Notes under the pieces: model-generated
The model's input: the letters and a program-made list of their open reading frames with translations, nothing else
Databases searched by the model: none
Told to the model about the DNA's origin: nothing
NCBI GenBank assembly: GCA_937900725.1
Contig: CALCFP010000301.1
Location: forward strand, 1 to 5,056
Direction: 5' to 3'
DNA length: 5,056 nt
Origin: an uncultured Bacteroidota bacterium
GTDB taxonomy: Bacteria > Bacteroidota > Bacteroidia > Bacteroidales > SZUA-534
Shown: positions 1 to 5,056 of the stretch, in pieces
Layout of the letters: every line of letters starts with the position of its first letter
How positions within the stretch are numbered: position 1 is the first letter of the stretch
Program-made: the position numbers and the translations under genes

Positions 1-3000
1 AAGCACTGGAGCCTCAATATTGCCAACAGCATACAATGTGTCAAGGACACAAGCGTTATTGTCGCGAACATGTACCCAATGGCTGCCTCCCGTCACATTT
101 GCAATGACGCCAGGTGTTGCAACCGACGAAGTGTCAACCGAAAACATAAGTGTGCCAATGCCACCCGAGGCGTTAACGGTTATTTGCCCGTTAGGTGCGG
201 AACATTTTGCACTAACCGAAGTAATCTCATTGATGACTAACTTTTCTGGATTGGAAAGCGATAAACCCGCATTGAAAACACATCCATCGGGAGACGTCAC
301 TGCTACAGAATAATCGCCTGCCGGCAAATTGGTGGCTTTAGTTCCAGTTGCGCCAGTACTCCATAAATAAGAGTATCTTAAATTCCTGTTCGATATATTA
401 ATGGTTGCTGAACCGGTGCTGTCGCCGTAGCACAATGGGTCGGAGGCAACAATGGAATAGTTTACAGAATCTGGTTGTTTGACTGTGAAACGGACAGTAT
501 CGGCACACCCCAATGAATCAGTTGCTATAACAGTATGCGAGCCAGCCTTGAGCTTGCTGGATGAAGTATAGGCCGTGGAATCGGAACCACACCAATCCAC
601 AATGACACTGCCTGTCCCTCCTCCTAAAACAAGTTTTGCTACGCCATCGGAATAGCCATGGCATTTAACGTCTTTGATATCATATACTGACAAGAACGGA
701 GCCGAAAGGTTCTTAACCGTATAATTAGCATCGGCGGTGCAATTGTTGACATCGGTAACCAAGACACGGTAATATCCGGCTGAAAGATTTTTGGCAACAT
801 TGCCATTTTGCCTTTTTGAGTCATTCCAGACAACAGACTGTAACGAATTACCAGAAGTTATGTTGACGGTTATAGAGCCATCACCCCTGTCACATGCCTC
901 ATCCTTTACAACATCAGCCATGATTTTTATTGGATCTGGCTCCCACATATTGAACTTTAGAGTGTCGGAGCAACCATTGGCATCCTTGATTACAAAGTCA
1001 TGTCTGCCAGCATACAAATTGGCAAAAACAGGTGAAAGAGAGAATTCCGAATCGCCGACCATTTTGTACGAATAAGTGTCAGCCGTTCCACCTGTTACAT
1101 TCTTAAGTTCCACCGAACCTGCCATGCCATGACAACGAATCAGGTCAGTATAACCCACATTAGCCTTTATCATATCAGGTTCGCCAACACTTACCGTAGC
1201 TGAAGCAACACAGTTATGTTGATCAACAGCATGGAATTCATGAGCACCGGCTTTCAAATCATAGGCATGGTCGTCAGTCAGTTTTTCCTTACCAAAAGAA
1301 TAAAGCACATCGCCATAATTGCCAGTTGATGTCAACCATACAGAACCATCGACAGATCTGTAGCATGATGCATTATTGACAGTCAATGGTTTGATGACAA
1401 ATGGCTCGTCAGGCTGAGAGATGTTTACAGAGATTGTCTTATTGCTGGATGGACACCCTGCCTTGTCAGCCACGGTTGCAACATACTCGCCGGCAACTAG
1501 TTCCGATGCCATTAGTCCCGAAGCAACACTTTCGCCTGAAGCGTTTTGCCAAACAATGTCATAAGGAGCCACACCACCTACTATAGACAATTCTGCATAG
1601 CCCGCATTGCCATCATAGCACATGTTATCTGTCTTTTGGAACCTCAATTCCAACGAATCCGGAGCCGACACTTCGGCATAAACATATTCGCTATGATCAT
1701 CATATATCAGCTTTGCCTTATAGATTCCCTTAGAAAGTCCTGTAATAGACAAATCGGAAGACGAACCAACAAGTTTATTGTCAATTCCACTGTACAACTC
1801 GATCTTAGGAGAACCCACACTTGCATCAAAGACAATACTGCCATCAGCGCCCTCTGGACAAACAGCATCGACGACAACTGGTTTAGGACTGTTTGTCGTG
1901 TTGATGTAATATGAGGATTCTCGCGAACACCCCAAATTATCTGTTACAATCACCGAGTAAATGCCACTTCCAACATTTTCAAGCCTTGAAACTGTTACAT
2001 TGGTATCTTGCCATTGATAATTATATGGTGCCACACCACCAGAAGCATTGACTGTAATAACGTTATTCTTGGCAGGATCTGCAGAATTGCTGGATTGAGT
2101 CAATTCATCAGCAATAACCAGTCTTGCATTTTCTTTTACTGTACGTTCCTTATAGTATTCACATTTATTCTCGTCTCGCATGACTATTGTGTGATTGCCA
2201 GCAGACACATTGTCAAATTTAATTCCTGACAACCACTCCCCACCATCAAGTGAGAAGCTGTAACTGCCGGTTCCTCCGGATGCGGACAAAATATTGATAG
2301 ATGTAGTGCCGCCATAACATGATATGACATCGGCAGTATCAGTGAACGACAAAGCAACAGGTGACACAAGATCCACGACTTGCGATATGGTACAATTGTT
2401 TGAGTCTAACACAGACACCTTGTAACTGCCTGCCCGCAAAGCCGACATATTGGTCCCCTCAAATGACATGTCATTCAATTCATATTTATAGCCCCCCCAT
2501 CCTCCATCGACAGTAATAGATATTTCACCATCATTCTTATAACTACATGATGGATTGACAAAATCAAGACCAGAAAAAGCGAGATTCCTATCTGGTTCAA
2601 ATATTTCAGCGGAAGCTTCGGGATAATTGTCAGAACCATAAGCCTTACAGCCGAAATTGTCAATTATCTGCAACGTGTAAACACCCTGAGCCAATCTGCT
2701 AATGGTGTTATTATTTGTCGCGCCGTTGTTGCTCCATTTGTACGAATATGGCTGAGTACCGCCAGTAACCGTAGCGGAAATCACTCCATCACCCGCACCC
2801 TTGCATGAAATATCTTTTTTCAAAAGTGTGACTTCAATGTTGTTTGGTTGTGCAATAACTCCTGATGACTCCTTGACACACTTATTTGCATCAGTGACCT
2901 TTACTTTATAAAGGCCAGCCGGCAAATCATTAAGCAACAATTTGTCGGGTGAATCACCTTCAGCAATAATGTTTTTTACAGAATCGTAAACACTATAGGA

Positions 3001-5056
3001 ATAATCGGGAACACCTCCCGTGAAATCTATATCAAGTTTTCCATCAGAAAGTCCAAAGCACTTTGCCATAATTGGAGTGACACTGGCTTCAAGAGCATCT
3101 GGTTGTGACATGGCAAATGGGAAATCACGTTGACAACCATTCTCGTCTGTGACCTTATATGAATGTTCACCAGCCTTCAAATTAGAGAATTTCAATCTAT
3201 TTCCTTGGTATTCCCTTCCATTGAAATCCACTGTATAATGTCCAACTCCACCTGCAACAGCAACTTCCGCTTCACCTGTAGATCCATTACATTGAATGTT
3301 GTATCCATTAAAATCTTTCAAAGTCGTCACTGCCGTAATCTGTTCTGGCTGTGTAATAACCTGCGATTGTTCAACGGAACATCCATTCTCATCTGTCAAA
3401 AGAATAGAATACTTGTCTGTCTTTGAAGGAAGACCTGTCAACAAATACTCAGATTCATCGAATTTAGTACGGTCGGCACCATCAAGACTATAATAATATG
3501 GCAATGTACCACCATTAATGTCAAATGAAATCTCACCTGTAGATTCCCCAAAGCAAGATACATTGGCAAACTTGTCTATTTTAGCGATAAACTTCTCAGG
3601 TTGACCAAGCTTTATTGTTGTGTCAACCACGCACTGGTTTGCATCAACAACCTTGACTGAGTGTACACCCGACTTCAAACCCGAATAAACTTCAGATAGT
3701 GTTGGATTTTTTGCCTTGTCGAAATAATAATAATAGTCGCTTGCAAATATTCCTCCTTCAACATTCACTGTAAGTCTTCCATCTTCATATCCATAGCAAG
3801 ATGGACGGACTGTGTCAATGGAAGAAATTACAAGTTTGTCAGGCTGGGTCAATTCTTGTGTCACGGTATCCTTGCAGCCATGTGCATCCACACATACCAC
3901 CTGGTATTTACCTTGAGGCAAATCGATGAATGAATATTCGCTTCCTGAAACAGTTTGAGCAATGTCACCATCAAGACTAAACGAATATGGCGCTATGCCA
4001 CCAGATGCGGCAACCTTCAACGTATCGGTATCGCCAAAGCATTTTATATTGTAATTGTTGTAGTTATTGCCATCTGCTTTCACCAACAACTCTTCAGGTT
4101 GACCTACAATGACAGATTCATTAAATACACAACCGTTGGCATCTACAACAGTATATAAATACTCCTTGGCTGACAAATCTTCAACTACAATTTTATTCTC
4201 TTGGTCGCTTTCATATTCAGTATTATTCAAATTAAGCTTATACCCTGAAGTGCCGCCACTAATATTGAAAGTTACAACACCGTCAGAACTGCCAAAACAA
4301 TTCGCATCCTTGACTACAGCCGACGATGTCAATGGTTCAGGCTGAGTGATTGTTTGAGTCACACTTGCTGTTACGCCAAGAAAGTCAGTAACCGTTATGG
4401 TGTACTCGCCCGCAACAAGATTATTGAACACACCTGTTTTATTCTCATCAGACATGGGGCCAGATATAGAATACTTATAATTATTCCAGCCACCATCCGC
4501 CTCCACCAATATTAAGCCAGTACTATTTCCATTGCAATCGACATTGCCATATTCTTTAACCACCAAAGACAAATCCTTGTCTGGTTTAGCAATAGTAGCG
4601 GTTTGTGGTTGTGCTTCACAACCATTGGCGTCTTTTACAACAACCTTGTACGCTCCAGCAGAAAGACCAGTGGCCACCTTCATATTGGCATAAGCAGTAA
4701 GTTCATCATATCCATCAGAAGAATTCTTCTTGTACCATTTGTACAAATAATATGGATTTTCACCACCCAAGTCGAATTTAGTACCACCTATGGCATTTGC
4801 AGTAAGTTGTCCATCGCTACCCTCGCAAGTTTCCTGAACTTGATTCAAAGATACTGACAGAACCTCTGGTTCATCAATAACAACAGTCTCGTTGGCCGTA
4901 CAACCGCGTTTGTCGGTTACTACCAAATAGTATGTACCTCCTTCCAAATCATCAAGATCTTCCTCGGTTGAAGTACCTGTACCCCATGTCCATGAATAGC
5001 TATAAGGTGTTGTACCGCCATTCACGGTAGTTTCAATCTTGCCGTCGTGACCGGTA
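1..5056 (-). CDS. Internal fragment of a giant SprB-like repeat surface protein (partial at both ends)
   Basis: A single minus-strand frame with codons from 5055 down to 1 is open for 1685 codons; base 5056 belongs to the preceding codon. No start, stop, signal peptide, membrane segment or catalytic motif is seen. The translation is a run of about 21 beta-rich, Asn/Asp/Gly/Thr-rich repeats. Each normally carries a first Cys in a C-(Y/F/N)-G-x-x-D/T-G turn, a GG-x-x-P-Y-x-Y core, an L-x-AG-x-Y-x-V-x-V-x-D segment ending in N-G-C, and a QPE/EPD junction. This matches the SprB-type repeats of Bacteroidota surface adhesins, which are cell-surface proteins usually exported by the type IX secretion system and used in gliding or attachment. 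Signal peptide and C-terminal sorting domain would lie outside the window, above 5056 and below 1 respectively. The adhesin role is inferred from repeat type; binding target is unknown. No gene symbol is given because repeats alone cannot establish orthology to sprB. Confidence 0.95.
4..243 (-). repeat. R21, SprB-like repeat at the window edge
   Basis: Residues 1605-1684. First Cys is in AKCSAPNGQI, then ASGGIGTLMFSVD, V-T-GGSHWVHVRD and second Cys in NNAC; the junction appears to be E-A-P-V. One further codon (Leu, positions 1-3) would start the next repeat, so the array very probably continues. Confidence 0.84.
244..468 (-). repeat. R20, canonical Trp-type SprB repeat
   Basis: Residues 1530-1604. 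First Cys is in PLCYGDSTGSA, then RYSYLWSTGAT, L-P-AGDYSVAVTS and second Cys in PDGC; junction is SNPE. With R10 it best fits the W-S-x-G-A-T form of the family. The GG before the core is replaced by N-R-N. Confidence 0.9.
469..693 (-). repeat. R19, SprB-like repeat with a third Cys
   Basis: Residues 1455-1529. First Cys is in VKCHGYSDG, then LGGGTGSVIVDWCGSD, where an extra Cys follows the core Trp. L-K-AGSHTVIATD and last Cys in SLGC follow; junction is KQPD. At 75 residues it is one of the two shortest repeats. Confidence 0.87.
694..933 (-). repeat. R18, Trp-type SprB-like repeat
   Basis: Residues 1375-1454. First Cys is in EACDRGDGSI, which lies one residue closer to DG than usual. TSGNSLQSVVW replaces the GG-x-x-PY core. 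L-S-AGYYRVLVTD leads to the second Cys in VNNC. Junction is SAPF. Confidence 0.83.
934..1173 (-). repeat. R17, SprB-like repeat
   Basis: Residues 1295-1374. First Cys is in IRCHGMAGS, then TGGTADTYSYKMVG, L-Y-AGRHDFVIKD and second Cys in ANGC. Junction is WEPD. Confidence 0.86.
1174..1407 (-). repeat. R16, SprB-like repeat with a weakened core
   Basis: Residues 1217-1294. First Cys is in ASCYRSVDG, but GG-x-x-PY is replaced by TGNYGDVLYSFGK. L-K-AGAHEFHAVD and second Cys in QHNC follow; junction is GEPD. Confidence 0.83.
1408..1656 (-). repeat. R15, Trp-type SprB-like repeat
   Basis: Residues 1134-1216. First Cys is in NMCYDGNAG, then VGGVAPYDIVW, a Ser/Gly-rich loop, L-V-AGEYVATVAD and second Cys in KAGC. 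Junction is SQPD. Confidence 0.85.
1657..1890 (-). repeat. R14, most divergent repeat, lacking the second Cys
   Basis: Residues 1056-1133. First Cys is in AVCPEGADG (codon 1858-1860). The GG-x-x-PY block is reduced to SVGSPKIELYSG. L-S-KGIYKAKLIYD is followed by D-H-S-E-Y where N-G-C is expected. Junction APD remains. It is assigned mainly from spacing, AVCPEGADGSI, and KGIYKAKL. Confidence 0.65.
1891..2124 (-). repeat. R13, SprB-like repeat lacking the first Cys
   Basis: Residues 978-1055. The Cys-turn is replaced by S-S-N-S-A-D-P-A-K-N-N, with no Cys. Then comes NASGGVAPYNYQW, a loop to GSGIYSVIVTD and the second Cys in NLGC (codon 1927-1929). The junction is I-N-T-T-N. Core strands are intact, so it should still fold as a repeat. 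Confidence 0.8.
2125..2355 (-). repeat. R12, SprB-like repeat, YSLDGG type
   Basis: Residues 901-977. First Cys is in ISCYGGTTS, then SGGTGSYSFSLDGGEW, followed by a short loop to V-S-AGNHTIVMRD and second Cys in ENKC. This resembles the common Bacteroidota YSxDGG...F...L-AG variant. The junction has degenerated to K-E-N-A, without proline. Confidence 0.86.
2356..2589 (-). repeat. R11, SprB-like repeat containing a G7 tract
   Basis: Residues 823-900. First Cys is in PSCSYKNDG, then DGGWGGYKYELND, L-R-AGSYKVSVLD and second Cys in SNNC. Trp-Gly-Gly is encoded over a run of seven G on the coding strand (plus-strand C at 2492-2498). The junction is SPV, not QPE. Confidence 0.85.
2590..2841 (-). 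repeat. R10, canonical Trp-type SprB repeat
   Basis: Residues 739-822. One of the two closest matches here to the textbook SprB consensus: ISCKGAGDG, TGGTQPYSYKWSNNGAT, L-A-QGVYTLQI, DNFGC. The stretch between the second Cys and the junction FEPD is longer than usual. Confidence 0.92.
2842..3096 (-). repeat. R9, SprB-like repeat
   Basis: Residues 654-738. First Cys is in AKCFGLSDG, then TGGVPDYSYSVYD, a longer central loop with G-D-S-P-D-K, L-P-AGLYKVKVTD and second Cys in DANKC. Junction is AQPN. Confidence 0.88.
3097..3342 (-). repeat. R8, SprB-like repeat
   Basis: Residues 572-653. First Cys is in IQCNGSTG, then AGGVGHYTVDFNG, L-K-AGEHSYKVTD and second Cys in DENGC; junction is SQPD. All ten glycine codons are GGA or GGT, and the DNA is AT-rich compared with the later repeats. 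Confidence 0.88.
3343..3594 (-). repeat. R7, SprB-like repeat, YSLDG type
   Basis: Residues 488-571. First Cys is in VSCFGESTG, then NGGTLPYYYSLDG, a strand-loop segment ending at L-P-S-K-T-D-K-YSILLTD, second Cys in DENGC and junction TQPE. The loop before YSILL is slightly longer than usual. Confidence 0.88.
3595..3837 (-). repeat. R6, SprB-like repeat with a four-Tyr run
   Basis: Residues 407-487. First Cys is in SCYGYEDG, then EGGIFASDYYYYFDK, where four TAT codons in a row (3724-3735) form a short ATA microsatellite on the plus strand. The second Cys is in VVDANQC and the junction is GQPE. All seven Gly codons are GGA or GGT. Confidence 0.87.
3838..4092 (-). repeat. R5, SprB-like repeat with a third Cys
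   Basis: Residues 322-406. First Cys is in IKCFGDTD, then SGGIAPYSFSLDG and L-P-QGKYQVV. An extra Cys (codon 3892-3894) lies six residues before the usual one in C-V-D-A-H-G-C (3874-3876). An Asn/Tyr-rich linker (N-N-Y-N-N-Y-N) precedes the first Cys. Junction is TQPD. Confidence 0.88.
4093..4335 (-). repeat. R4, SprB-like repeat, both Cys present
   Basis: Residues 241-321. First Cys is in NCFGSSDG, then SGGTSGYKLNLNN in place of the PYxYxW core. The second Cys is in VVDANGC, and the junction is GQPE. Non-Trp type. Confidence 0.87.
4336..4578 (-). repeat. R3, SprB-like repeat lacking the second Cys
   Basis: Residues 160-240. First Cys is in VDCNGNSTG, followed by ADGGWNNYKYSISG and L-V-AGEYTITVTD. 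The usual N-G-C is replaced by L-G-V (GTA codon at 4372-4374). Junction is TQPE. The rest of the repeat is well preserved, so this looks like substitution rather than decay. Confidence 0.85.
4579..4863 (-). repeat. R2, SprB-like repeat with an insertion (95 aa)
   Basis: Residues 65-159. First Cys is in ETCEGSDG and second in DANGC; the repeat closes with AKPD. It is the longest repeat here. Extra residues on both sides of a PYYLYKW core, including K-Y-K-type and N-S-S-D-G-Y-D-E segments, lengthen the loops before L-S-AGAYKVVV. Confidence 0.85.
4864..5055 (-). repeat. R1, SprB-like repeat, N-terminal part missing
   Basis: Fragment residues 1-64. It starts just after the expected first Cys, at G-H-D-G-K-I. 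It keeps NGGTTPYSYSW, L-E-GGTYYLVVTD, the second Cys (R-G-C) and the junction DEPE. It is a Trp-type repeat. The first cysteine lies beyond the window edge and cannot be checked. Confidence 0.85.

Noticed and set aside
20..313. A 97-codon plus-strand open frame
   Set aside because: It is fully antisense to R20 and R21, whose conserved motifs explain the sequence.
1546..1914. A 122-codon plus-strand open frame, the longest one opposite the main gene
   Set aside because: It is antisense to R13-R15 motif codons, its translation has no recognisable domain, and it has no convincing ribosome binding site.
2475..2663. Minus-strand open frames in other phases (also at 639-833 and 2184-2369)
   Set aside because: They overlap the long frame out of phase and give translations with no repeat motifs; they are short chance frames.
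3724..3735. Four tandem TAT codons as a possible variable microsatellite
   Set aside because: Only four units of a trinucleotide. Length change would add or drop a Tyr without breaking the frame, so a switching role is not supported.
3751..3758. Shine-Dalgarno-like runs on the minus strand (AAGGAGGA here, AAGGAGG near 4937-4943, AGGAGGAGGG near 616-625)
   Set aside because: They encode Gly-Gly and Gly-Gly-Gly of the repeat cores and are not followed at a normal distance by an in-frame ATG.
934..5055. D-A-N-G-C and D-E-N-G-C segments as calcium-binding loops of the dockerin or EF-hand kind
   Set aside because: The later acidic ligands of those loops are missing, and the motif is the standard end of SprB-like repeats.
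1..5056. A CRISPR array, tandem DNA satellite or mobile element
   Set aside because: The periodicity is at the protein level with unit lengths varying from 75 to 95 codons. No identical short repeats, terminal inverted repeats or transposase motifs are seen.

Overview
The whole window lies inside one very large protein-coding gene on the minus strand. One minus-strand frame runs without a stop from position 5055 to position 1 (1685 codons). Neither the start nor the stop codon is present. There is no intergenic DNA, and I see no RNA gene, promoter, terminator, mobile element or CRISPR array. Open frames elsewhere are shadows of this one.

The protein is a chain of about 21 degenerate repeats of 75 to 95 residues. 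They follow a SprB-repeat-like consensus: a Cys-aromatic-Gly turn followed by (S/T)DG, a beta-strand, a GG(x)xPYxY(x)W or YSxDG block, a L-x-AG-x-Y-x-V-x-V-x-D-x-N-G-C block, and a closing (Q/E)P(E/D) junction. This architecture is typical of giant surface adhesins of Bacteroidota, whose best-known member is the gliding-motility adhesin SprB of Flavobacterium. Those proteins are usually exported by the type IX secretion system. The motifs, the moderate GC content (26 of 60 bases in the first line, 19 of 60 in the line from 3181) and the heavy use of TTG for leucine suggest a member of the Bacteroidota. I cannot name the genus, and the expected export signals lie outside the window.

Layout in protein order (high to low coordinates): R1 is the end of a repeat cut by the window edge. 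R2 is a long repeat with an insertion. R3 to R9 are non-Trp repeats of fairly even length. R10 is a canonical Trp repeat. R11 and R12 follow, then a degenerate pair, R13 and R14, in which each repeat has lost one of its two conserved cysteines. R15 to R21 are shorter and use more GGC glycine codons. The last codon (positions 1-3) starts the next repeat, so the array continues on both sides.

The points most worth a second look are the complementary cysteine losses in R13 and R14, a G7 tract in R11 where a one-base slip in either direction gives a stop within a few codons, and a change in glycine codon use along the array. No new enzymatic or defence system is visible.
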